Shown piece by piece: positions 1 to 6,370 of a stretch of 13,873 nt of DNA (positions within the stretch are counted from its first letter, which is position 1; each line of letters opens with the position of its first letter). Under the pieces are notes generated by a model. That model was not told the DNA's origin. It saw only the letters and a program-made list of their open reading frames with translations, and made no database searches. The DNA is from JBNJEM01 sp051745935 (GTDB lineage: Bacteria; Planctomycetota; Planctomycetia; Pirellulales; Pirellulaceae), in contig JBNJEM010000135.1 in assembly GCA_051745935.1 (NCBI GenBank), positions 1 through 13,873 on the forward strand, in the 5' to 3' direction. A program made the position numbers and the translations under genes.

Positions 1-11
1 CTGACGGCCCG

Positions 12-1661
12 TCATGAAACCGCGTTCCCGCCGGCCGAGTCTGCCGCGCAATTGGCGTCGAGCCCATCCACGAAGCCGGCCAGGCTCCGGGAACGGTAAG
101 GCTGCTGCAGCTTGCGGACCGCTTTGGATTCGATCTGCCGAACCCGTTCACGGGTCACGGAGAAGATCTTACCCACTTCTTCCAACGTGTAGCTGTAACC
201 ATCCGCCAATCCGTAACGAAGTCGCAGGATCTCGCGCTCGCGATAGTTCAGTCCTTCCATGGCCTCGTCAATGCGGCTTTTCAATGCTTCCTGATTGGTC
301 TCGTACAACGGATCGTCGTCCCGATGGTCTTCCAGGAAATCCCCGAAATAGTTGTCTTCATGGTCGCCGACCGGCTGATCGAGTGATAACGGCTGCCGGG
401 CCATTTTCATGATGCAACGGGCATCTTCCAATGACAATCCGGTTCGATGGGCCGTTTCTTCCGGAGTGGGATCCCGTCCCAATTCCTGGACGAGATCCCG
501 CGTGACCGTCCGCACCTTGCTCATCGTGTCAATCACATGAACCGGAACGCGAATGGTACGGCTTTGGTCCGCGATCGCCCGCGTGATGGCCTGGCGAATC
601 CACCACGTGGCATACGTGGAGAACTTATACCCACGCGCATGCTCGAACTTGTCAACAGCTCGCATCAAGCCCGTGTTTCCTTCCTGAATCAGATCGAGAA
701 AGCTCAGCCCCCGGTTGCGGTATTTCTTGGCAATCGACACCACCAGCCGCAGATTCCCGGCCGATAGCGTCCGCTTGGCCGCATCGTAGGCGTTCCGCCG
801 TTGAGCCGTCTGTTCGATCCGACGCTCCAAGGTCGCTGGACTTTCAAACGACATTCGCATGTACCCATGCAACTCTTCCCGCAATTCGTCGACACTTCGC
901 CGGTCGACGTAGCCATCCGATCCCGCTTCGTCAATTTGCACTTTAAGCCAATGCATGCGCTGCGAGATTTCATGCAGTTTTTCAAATAGCGGCTGCAAAC
1001 GATTGGTCCGCAGATTCATCTCCTCCACCAGACGAACGGCCTTGTTGCGTCGCCGCACCAGCCGCCTCCAGGCTGCCTTCCGCCGACGCCACGTGTGCCG
1101 TTTGCTGATCGCCATCCGAAAATCCCGCTCGTTGCTCGTCAGCAAATGCTTCAAGGTGCTTACGTTGGGGCCGAGACGTCGCATGGTGTCACGCTTGCCC
1201 ACCGTGTTGGTCACCGAGACCTCAATCGTGCGATCCAAACGCAGCTGACCGTCACGAACTCGTTCCAACACTTGCAGCGCGCCTCGAAGAATGAAGTCAT
1301 TGGCCAACATCGAATGGCGATACCGAGTTCGCGTCCGCTCGATCCGCTTCGCCGCGTCAACCTCCTCAACGCGTTTGAGTAAAGGAATTTCACCCATCTG
1401 CATCAGATACATACGGACCGGATCGTCCGTCGTGTCCAACTCGTGTCCCCCACTCTCCGCGTCCGCCGACTCCTCCGCGCACAAAACCTCGTCCACGGGA
1501 TCGTCGTCGTGCAAGTCTCGCGCCCCCGATGGCAATGCGCCATGGCGAGTGTCATGATGGGTACCGCGAGCAGGATCCGGACCGGTTGGCCGGTGAGGCC
1601 ACTCCTTCGTTTGACTCAAACGTTTGGCTTCGACAGCGTCTTGATGAGCGATGTTGGTCAA
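12..1661 (-). CDS. rpoD: RNA polymerase sigma-70 factor, RpoD/SigA type
   Basis: Promoter-recognition subunit of RNA polymerase. Numbered from the chosen start (549 aa), region 1.2 lies at about 79-113 (DDPVRMYLMQMGEIPLL). A long charged non-conserved region follows at about 114-286. Region 2 is at about 297-367, with RGLSFLDLIQEG and TYATWWIRQAITRAI (349-363), which bind the -10 element and core enzyme. Region 3 is at about 376-451 and region 4 at about 461-526, with the -35 helix-turn-helix FSVTRERVRQIESKA at 500-514. Region 1.1 is not recognisable; instead there is a low-complexity N-terminus of about 75 residues. The long region between 1.2 and 2 fits a primary sigma factor better than a short group 2 factor, although group 2 cannot be excluded. 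The frame stays open upstream to a TTG at 1763 (583 aa). I chose the TTG at 1661 because GAGGAG lies 7 nt before it. The function is secure; the start is less so. Confidence 0.93.
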   Translation of the reverse strand: MTNIAHQDAVEAKRLSQTKEWPHRPTGPDPARGTHHDTRHGALPSGARDLHDDDPVDEVLCAEESADAESGGHELDTTDDPVRMYLMQMGEIPLLKRVEEVDAAKRIERTRTRYRHSMLANDFILRGALQVLERVRDGQLRLDRTIEVSVTNTVGKRDTMRRLGPNVSTLKHLLTSNERDFRMAISKRHTWRRRKAAWRRLVRRRNKAVRLVEEMNLRTNRLQPLFEKLHEISQRMHWLKVQIDEAGSDGYVDRRSVDELREELHGYMRMSFESPATLERRIEQTAQRRNAYDAAKRTLSAGNLRLVVSIAKKYRNRGLSFLDLIQEGNTGLMRAVDKFEHARGYKFSTYATWWIRQAITRAIADQSRTIRVPVHVIDTMSKVRTVTRDLVQELGRDPTPEETAHRTGLSLEDARCIMKMARQPLSLDQPVGDHEDNYFGDFLEDHRDDDPLYETNQEALKSRIDEAMEGLNYREREILRLRYGLADGYSYTLEEVGKIFSVTRERVRQIESKAVRKLQQPYRSRSLAGFVDGLDANCAADSAGGNAVS

Positions 1662-2009
1662 GGTGCAGCTCCTCGGCAAGCGGGTGGTGGCCGGTTGGCC
1701 AAATCGTGATTTGCGTCCCTCCGTCGCTGGCTTCCTTCCATGCACGCGCGGTGCCGATCGCAAAACACGGCTGCAAAAAATGACCTAAATCACTCCCTGA
1801 CAAAAACTTAGAAAAAATGCGCCATCCGCGGTTCCATGGCCTAAGTGCTGCCGAAAAACAACATGTGGCAATCCGAGGTTGCGTTTCGTCCCCAAAACGC
1901 CCTCCACGCTCATCAAAACCTTGCCACCACCCGACCATTGAACGATCGAGTGTGATTTGGCGAAACCCCGGGAGAATGACCAATGAGCAATACCGCGTGC
2001 CCGGCCGTG
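1662..2009. other. Intergenic leader upstream of the sigma factor gene
   Basis: About 350 bp between the sigma factor gene and the upstream hypothetical gene. Apart from the ribosome binding site I see no gene. Read on the minus strand, the part at about 1775-1820 is A/T-rich and could carry the sigma factor promoter, but no pair of hexamers stands out. The open frames here are not supported by start signals. Confidence 0.5.
1669..1674 (-). promoter_or_regulatory. Ribosome binding site that sets the sigma factor start
   Basis: On the minus strand GAGGAG sits 7 nt upstream of a TTG codon (1659-1661) in the sigma factor frame. The longer alternatives, TTG at 1763 and GTG at 1745, have no comparable purine-rich motif. 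This is the main reason for choosing a 549-residue product with a rare TTG start. Confidence 0.55.
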
Positions 2010-2447
2010 TCATTCGCCGCGGTGAGCTCCGCCGGGCCTGGCTTCGGACTTCCGAAGCCGCTGAGCTTTCTCCCCCGGAACAATGCTTTTGGGGTCATAC
2101 GCCGAGTCCGGAATGGCAGCTTCGGATCGCGCCAGATCATTCGCCGTGAGATAGAAGACGCGGCGGATGTACCCGTTCGTCTTCGGATACCGTGGCGCGT
2201 CGCGCGTCAGCCGGGCATATCCGACGACCCGCGCCGCATTGCCAAACGAAATCGGCCCTCGTCGGCTTCGAGCGGCCCGGACTATTTTCACACGCACGAA
2301 TGGAAATGACTCCACGTCTTCCAGCCACACGATGCTTTTCTCAAACATCAGAGGATCATCATACGAAAACCCCTCGAGATCCTCCGGGGCCAAAAGTCGA
2401 ATGACTTCTCGAGCCCCCTTGTCCAAAAAGCGGATCCGCATCTTCAT
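2010..2447 (-). CDS. Hypothetical protein, 145 aa
   Basis: I do not recognise this family. The product is a small, charged, probably cytoplasmic protein without a signal peptide or membrane segment. Its first two thirds look like a folded domain, with alternating hydrophobic strands (MKMRIRFLDKG at the start, SFPFVRVKIVR in the middle, YIRRVFYLTANDLA later). The last ~25 residues are basic and low-complexity. The ATG at 2447 was chosen because the minus strand carries GAGGTG 6 nt before it; the frame extends upstream to 2525 without support. The stop is about 350 bp from the probable sigma factor start on the same strand, so co-transcription is possible but not shown. The tail is crossed by a perfect 9-bp palindrome. 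Reality of the gene rests on the ribosome binding site and protein-like composition only. Confidence 0.6.
   Translation of the reverse strand: MKMRIRFLDKGAREVIRLLAPEDLEGFSYDDPLMFEKSIVWLEDVESFPFVRVKIVRAARSRRGPISFGNAARVVGYARLTRDAPRYPKTNGYIRRVFYLTANDLARSEAAIPDSAYDPKSIVPGEKAQRLRKSEARPGGAHRGE
2040..2059. repeat. Perfect 9-bp inverted repeat with 2-nt loop
   Basis: GGCTTCGGA and TCCGAAGCC are separated by two bases. The palindrome lies inside the last ~20 codons of the 145-aa hypothetical gene, in its low-complexity tail. It could be a small palindromic insertion that altered the C-terminus or a structure near the transcript end; there is no T-run to make it a terminator. Confidence 0.55.
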
Positions 2448-2453
2448 CACGTT

Positions 2454-2459
2454 CACCTC
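2454..2459 (-). promoter_or_regulatory. Ribosome binding site of the 145-aa hypothetical gene
   Basis: GAGGTG on the minus strand, 6 nt before ATG 2445-2447. It favours this start over the upstream end of the open frame at 2525. Confidence 0.55.
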
Positions 2460-2597
2460 ATCCGACCTGGGCCATTTCGTGTCGCCCGCAACCACCGCCA
2501 TGGGCTCTGTTTTGTTGGCACGCACTCGGGGATAGCTCGCTATTGCCGCGACGCCAAGCGGAATCGCCCCCCCAATTTAACGCCTCTCAGCACCTCT

Positions 2598-2626
2598 ATT
2601 CTACCCTCCAATGTCGGGTTGCGGAA
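2598..2626 (-). promoter_or_regulatory. Candidate promoter for the 145-aa hypothetical gene
   Basis: The minus strand reads TTCCGC, 17 nt, then TAGAAT. The -10 box matches five of six consensus positions while the -35 box is poor. The position would give a leader of about 145 nt before the ATG at 2447. A tentative call. Confidence 0.28.
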
Positions 2627-3010
2627 AAAAACGTCCCGAAAACAGTGGACAGGTGTTTAGTGTTTTGTCGCATCCCCATCGTTGTTCTCCGGGTAGCGGG
2701 GAGGCAGGAACGTATTGGTACCTTCAGTACTGCAAAAAAGTGTGACGCCACACGGATGCCGGCGGCTTGAAAAGCTGGCCTTGACATGAGGTTATGAAAA
2801 TGGTGTAGATCAGCGTTTTTCTGCCAGGTTAGATACCCGAAATCGGAAGAAAGCCGTCATGTCCCAGGTTTTGTCGATCAAGGAAGCAGAAAAAGTCGAT
2901 TGGTTTTGGCACGCCTTTCGAACCGAAAACAAGTGACGAAAAAACCGGAAGACCCATAACTCCCGAAACCCCAAGTTTTCAACTTGCCAGCCAGAGCCCA
3001 CGCATCGCCG

Positions 3011-3040
3011 GCCCCCCACGAGATGAACTCGTGGGGGGGC
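3011..3040. repeat. CCCACGAG palindrome, copy 1
   Basis: The arms CCCCCCACGAG and CTCGTGGGGGG enclose the loop ATGAA. The stem can extend outward (CGCC with GGCG, one bulged G) to about 17 pairs. The same core recurs about 70 bp downstream, and the ~25 bp after the right arm (GGCT, then GGTTGG and CCGC) also resemble each other, so the repeat unit is longer than the palindrome. This suggests a dispersed palindromic element of the REP type; no poly-T follows. Confidence 0.75.
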
Positions 3041-3083
3041 TGGCGGGTTGGACACCGCAAGCTTAGCTCACGAGCCTGATTCA

Positions 3084-3104
3084 CCCACGAGATGAACTCG
3101 TGGG
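3084..3104. repeat. CCCACGAG palindrome, copy 2
   Basis: CCCACGAG, loop ATGAA, CTCGTGGG: a perfect 8-bp stem identical in core and loop to copy 1 and in the same orientation. The segment between the copies contains GCTCACGAGCC, a related half-motif. Confidence 0.75.
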
Positions 3105-3156
3105 GGCTTCCCGGTTGGGCGCCGCGATGGAAATCCCGGAAAATACACAGTACAAG

Positions 3157-3266
3157 AATCTTCCCGTCTCCAAATCTTCCCGTCTTCAAATCTTCCCGTC
3201 TTCAAATCTTCCTGTCTTCAAATCTTCCCGTCTTCAAATCTTCCCGTCTTCAAATCTTCCTGTGTG
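3157..3266. repeat. 16-bp tandem repeat array, about 7 units
   Basis: Consensus unit AATCTTCCCGTCTTCA, head to tail, starting at 3157, 3173, 3189, 3205, 3221, 3237 and 3253 (last unit partial). Units 4 and 7 carry CCTG instead of CCCG and unit 1 has CTCC for CTTC; otherwise they are identical. The plus strand is pyrimidine-rich throughout. There are no spacers, so this is not CRISPR. The near-identity indicates recent slippage or expansion, and copy number is likely to vary between strains. Confidence 0.9.
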
Positions 3267-3418
3267 TTCCTTACCGTGCGAAGTGTAAGCTGATGGACAG
3301 CGATATGGGCCCAGTGGAGATGGCGGAATGGACTGGCGGCAATCGGTTTCTGGAAATCTGGGATGTTTTCGACGGTCGGTTCGACAGGACAATTCTTCGA
3401 CAGGAAAATCGTGTTTGA

Positions 3419-3500
3419 GAGCCCGTGACAAAACGTGGTTGCCGCTCCCGGAAGTCCCTGGATGAAAGGAAATCTAAGTGGTTTTGTTATGGGGTCTTAA
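3419..3500 (+). repeat. ~82-bp hairpin repeat family, copy A
   Basis: The terminal stem is formed by CCCGTGACAAAAC (from 3422) and GTTTTGTTATGGG (to 3493), with two G-T wobbles when read as RNA. The span between the outer arm ends is 72 bp. It shares with the other copies a central GCTYCC...CCCTTGGAT-like block and a GGAAA block. It lies in the repeat-rich gap upstream of the crotonase and is diverged from copies B and D in the interior. Confidence 0.75.
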
Positions 3501-3793
3501 GGAAAGACCAGCTTCGGACGGCCACAGAGGTACAAACATTCAAGAGAAGTCCGCGGTCATGGAGTATAGGGTGGAACAACGGGACTGTTGTGCTTGGCTG
3601 GATCACCAAAGGGGAGCCCGTCAATCTCAGTAGGGCCCCGCCTGGCAGAGCCCCTGAAAAGAGCTCGAGCGGGCGTGGCGTTTGATGTTGCAGATTTCTC
3701 CAAATCCTCCATACTCGGAGTGGTGAGTCCTCGCGTGCACGAGGATCGCGACGTGATGGGAATTCGCATACCGCTATGAAAAGGCTCAGTTAG

Positions 3794-4576
3794 ATGGAAA
3801 ACACCGTACGCGTTAAAGTACACAAGCCCAGCGGCACGATCGTTTTGGATCGTCCCGACAAGCGTAATGCGTTATCGAGGCTGATGTTGCTGCAATTGCA
3901 GGGGGCACTTGAGGACCTGCATCAAGAACGAAACGTGCGGGCCGTGGTATTGACCGGTGCCGGAGACGCCTTTTCCGCCGGCGCTGATATCGCGGAGATG
4001 CAAGCCACCTATGGGACGGATGACGCGTTGGAGCAATGGGCTCGGGATTCCATGCAGTACCGCAAACTGCTCGAGTACATGTTGCGGTTCCCCAAGCCGA
4101 TCATCGCGGCGGTCAACGGGCCGGCGGTCGGGACCGGCGCGGGGTTGGTGCTCGCCTCGGACATCGTATTGGCCACGTCAGAGGCTCGGTTCGGTTTTCC
4201 CGAACCGCGGCGCGGGGTTGTCGCCGGGCTCTCCGCTCCATTGCTCGCTTTTCGTATTGGCGGCGGACAAGCGGCCAATCTTCTGTTGACCAGTCGGTTA
4301 ATCGCAGCCGATGAAGCCTTGGACGTCGGCGTCTACCATCGGATTGTTCCCCAGGATTTGATCTGGGCGTCGGCCCACGCTGAAGCGGAACAGTGTGCTC
4401 AGTCGTCAGCCGAAGCATTGCAGCTGACGAAAAAGATGCTGAACGAAACGATCGGTGAACAGCTCAGCACGCACCTCTCGACGGGAGCGGCCGTCAGCGC
4501 CACGTCCCGGACTACGGAAGCGGCCGAAGAAGGGGTCAAAGCCTTCATGCAAAAACGCGAACCGAATTGGCCCTAG
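3794..4576 (+). CDS. Enoyl-CoA hydratase/isomerase (crotonase) family protein
   Basis: A cytoplasmic acyl-CoA enzyme of the crotonase superfamily, 260 aa, the usual full length. It has the N-terminal TIVLDRPDKRNALS block (15-28), the first oxyanion-hole segment SAGADIAEM (61-69) and the second oxyanion-hole segment VNGPAVGTGAGLVLASD (107-123). Classical enoyl-CoA hydratase has glutamates in GGGCEL and in the QPE segment. Here the first position is Gly117 and the second is kept as Glu137 (FGFPEPRRG). The one-glutamate pattern resembles 3-methylglutaconyl-CoA hydratase-like (LiuC/AUH) enzymes, so a leucine or other branched acyl-CoA role is possible, but the substrate cannot be read from sequence. 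The ATG at 3794 has AAAAGG upstream. It stands alone on its strand and converges with the toroid-protein gene 22 bp downstream; no acyl-CoA pathway neighbours are present. Confidence 0.9.
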   Translation: MENTVRVKVHKPSGTIVLDRPDKRNALSRLMLLQLQGALEDLHQERNVRAVVLTGAGDAFSAGADIAEMQATYGTDDALEQWARDSMQYRKLLEYMLRFPKPIIAAVNGPAVGTGAGLVLASDIVLATSEARFGFPEPRRGVVAGLSAPLLAFRIGGGQAANLLLTSRLIAADEALDVGVYHRIVPQDLIWASAHAEAEQCAQSSAEALQLTKKMLNETIGEQLSTHLSTGAAVSATSRTTEAAEEGVKAFMQKREPNWP

Positions 4577-4598
4577 TTTCACGGCCCCCGACGAAGCA

Positions 4599-6182
4599 CT
4601 ACCACCAATCGTCGTTCACGGCCCGGTCTTCATAAAGCGGCATGTGGCGATAGTAGACTTCCAGAATCATGACGCACATGGCCGTCGTGTAAAGCCGTCC
4701 ACCTTTGGACCCGTGTTCGTCCGTGAAAAACCAACTGCCCCGTTCGTGCCCTTTCGTGGCTTGGGTCTCGAGCAGATGCTCACGCATCGATTCGTTCCAT
4801 TTAAGCCAGTGAGATCCGCCGTAGTGATGCAAGACCTGGGCGGCGTAATAGTCGAAATAGACATCGTGCGGAGAGGGGCCGAGGGCGGCCAGATAATCCA
4901 CGCCCTCTATCAATCGCGGGTCGTTCCGGTCCCATCCCGTGTACATGCGGATCAGCAAGCCGATGGCGGTGGGACCTGGATCCTTGTCGGGCCGCACATA
5001 TCCGTAATAGACGCCGTTGTCGAGTTGGACGGTGTCCAGGAACTCTTCGCCGCGGGTGACGCTCCGGGCGGGAACATCCAAGCCGCCCAGGGCGGCACTT
5101 TTGAGTGCCATCATCTGCCAGCCGAAGACGGTCGTATCCCCCGGCTGACCCGGATAGTAACGCCACCCCCCTTCGGAATGCTGCGCGGAGCAGATGAAAT
5201 CGATCGCCTGCTGGGCCGACTCGCCCAGCGTCACATCCTGGGTCATGGCGTGGGCCTCGCACAAGGCAATGGTGGCAATGCCTTGCGCGTACATCGTGCC
5301 CTCCTGCAAGTCCGCCCCGCGGGGCGTTTGCACAATGCGGCTCGTCAAGTATTCCAACCCGTTTCGCACCACGTCGCGATATTCGCCCGACTGATGGGTA
5401 TGTCCCGCGCCGAGAAATGGCAGCAGGGCCAGCCCCGTCGCGCCGGTCGAGGTGGCGACGGTCCCGGAATGGCCGCATCGTCCGCCGCAAGGGCCGTCCG
5501 ATAAATCGAAACGCCATCCGCCGTCCTGCCATTGGTGAGCCGCCAACCAGGCCAGCCCCTGTTGAACCGCCCGTTCAGTCTCGGGCGTCCCGCCTCCCGC
5601 CGCCAGCATCCGAGCTTTCAAAGCACCTCGCCGCGCCTCAAAGCCGCCGCCCCTCGCACGCATCGAGCCCCGGCGCAAGGCATCCGCCGGGGACATTTCC
5701 ATCGATTGGGACGCCTGGCGACGTGGCGGTCCGTGCCCCCGAAGCAATTCCTCCAACGGCAATCGCAGATTCGAAGTGCCCTCCAGCGGCATATCCGCGG
5801 ACGACGATTCGTTGGTTGCCGCCTCGGGGACCACAACCGGTGACGCGTCCAACTCCCGTGCCGAAGCCTCGTCGGCAAACTCACTGGTGACCACCAGCGA
5901 GCGCCGGTTCTCGCGGGGGACGAACGCCACCAGCATCGACAACACGAGGATCATGGTCAGATGAAACCCGAAACTGATCAACACGCTGGTCCAGCCCTGC
6001 AATGAGAACAAGCCGCGCCAACGGTCCGTCTCGTTCAATGCGTCCCCGCCGTCCGCGATTTTTCCTTCAAATGGTGAAGGACCCTCGCGCGTTGGCCAGT
6101 GCGAACGGCGAACCTTTGGAGAGCGCGCCGACTCAGCCCGTTTGGGCTTCGCGGTGTTGGGCACGGTAGGCTTGCCGGACAT
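4599..6182 (-). CDS. Membrane-anchored prenyltransferase/squalene-cyclase repeat protein (paralog 2)
   Basis: 527 aa. A basic cytoplasmic N-terminus of about 60 residues is followed by one hydrophobic membrane segment at about 64-88 (GWTSVLISFGFHLTMILVL). A Pro/Ala/Glu-rich linker (about 90-195) follows, then a C-terminal alpha/alpha-toroid domain (about 200-515) made of repeats with aromatic-Gly motifs: QDGGWRF, SEGGWRYY, LDNGVYYGY, RGSWFF. The orientation implies that the toroid faces the periplasm or outside. The domain resembles the fold of squalene-hopene cyclase and prenyltransferase subunits but lacks the cyclase DxDD acid motif, so a terpene cyclase function is unlikely. Cys232, Cys236 and His238 form a C-x-G-R-C-x-H motif shared with the neighbour. 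It lies 188 bp downstream of its paralog on the same strand, suggesting tandem duplication and perhaps co-transcription. No good ribosome binding site precedes the ATG at 6182, so the start is tentative. Biochemical role unknown. Confidence 0.88.
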   Translation of the reverse strand: MSGKPTVPNTAKPKRAESARSPKVRRSHWPTREGPSPFEGKIADGGDALNETDRWRGLFSLQGWTSVLISFGFHLTMILVLSMLVAFVPRENRRSLVVTSEFADEASARELDASPVVVPEAATNESSSADMPLEGTSNLRLPLEELLRGHGPPRRQASQSMEMSPADALRRGSMRARGGGFEARRGALKARMLAAGGGTPETERAVQQGLAWLAAHQWQDGGWRFDLSDGPCGGRCGHSGTVATSTGATGLALLPFLGAGHTHQSGEYRDVVRNGLEYLTSRIVQTPRGADLQEGTMYAQGIATIALCEAHAMTQDVTLGESAQQAIDFICSAQHSEGGWRYYPGQPGDTTVFGWQMMALKSAALGGLDVPARSVTRGEEFLDTVQLDNGVYYGYVRPDKDPGPTAIGLLIRMYTGWDRNDPRLIEGVDYLAALGPSPHDVYFDYYAAQVLHHYGGSHWLKWNESMREHLLETQATKGHERGSWFFTDEHGSKGGRLYTTAMCVMILEVYYRHMPLYEDRAVNDDWW

Positions 6183-6370
6183 GCAAATATCGGTATCCCA
6201 AAAGGAGTTGCCGCTCTAATTACCGACCACCGGGAGCACGGATCGCACCACGCGCGGCTTTACAACCGAAACCATTGATACATCACGCAATGACAAACCG
6301 CACTCATGTGACTTTGGAACGCGTGGCGTATGGAAAACTCTTGCACTTCCCCATCCGAAGTCAAAGCAAC

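Larger units (their letters stand above)
2448..3793. other. 1.3-kb gene-poor region rich in short repeats
   Basis: No convincing gene is seen here: the open frames are short, overlap each other on both strands, lack ribosome binding sites and mostly translate the repeats. The region does hold several distinct repeated structures, annotated separately: two copies of a CCCACGAG palindrome (3011-3040, 3084-3104), a 16-bp tandem array (3157-3266) and copy A of the ~82-bp hairpin family (3419-3500). Base composition at 2600-2960 is more A/T-rich than in the flanking genes. The last 290 bp before the crotonase show no clear promoter. Confidence 0.6.

Noticed and set aside
1552..2013. Minus-strand frame of 153 codons overlapping the sigma factor start
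   Set aside because: It overlaps the N-terminal part of the sigma factor gene in another frame and has no start signal or protein-like conservation cues.
2810..3189. Overlapping minus-strand frames translating as PHEFISW peptides
   Set aside because: They are translations of the CCCACGAG palindromes, not conserved protein sequence.
3157..3266. CRISPR array
   Set aside because: The units are contiguous 16-mers without spacers and no cas genes are present.
3419..3500. Hammerhead ribozyme in hairpin repeat copy A (CTGGATGAAAGGAAA)
   Set aside because: It resembles CUGANGA...GAAA but the core is interrupted, helix II cannot form, and the motif is not kept in copies B and D.
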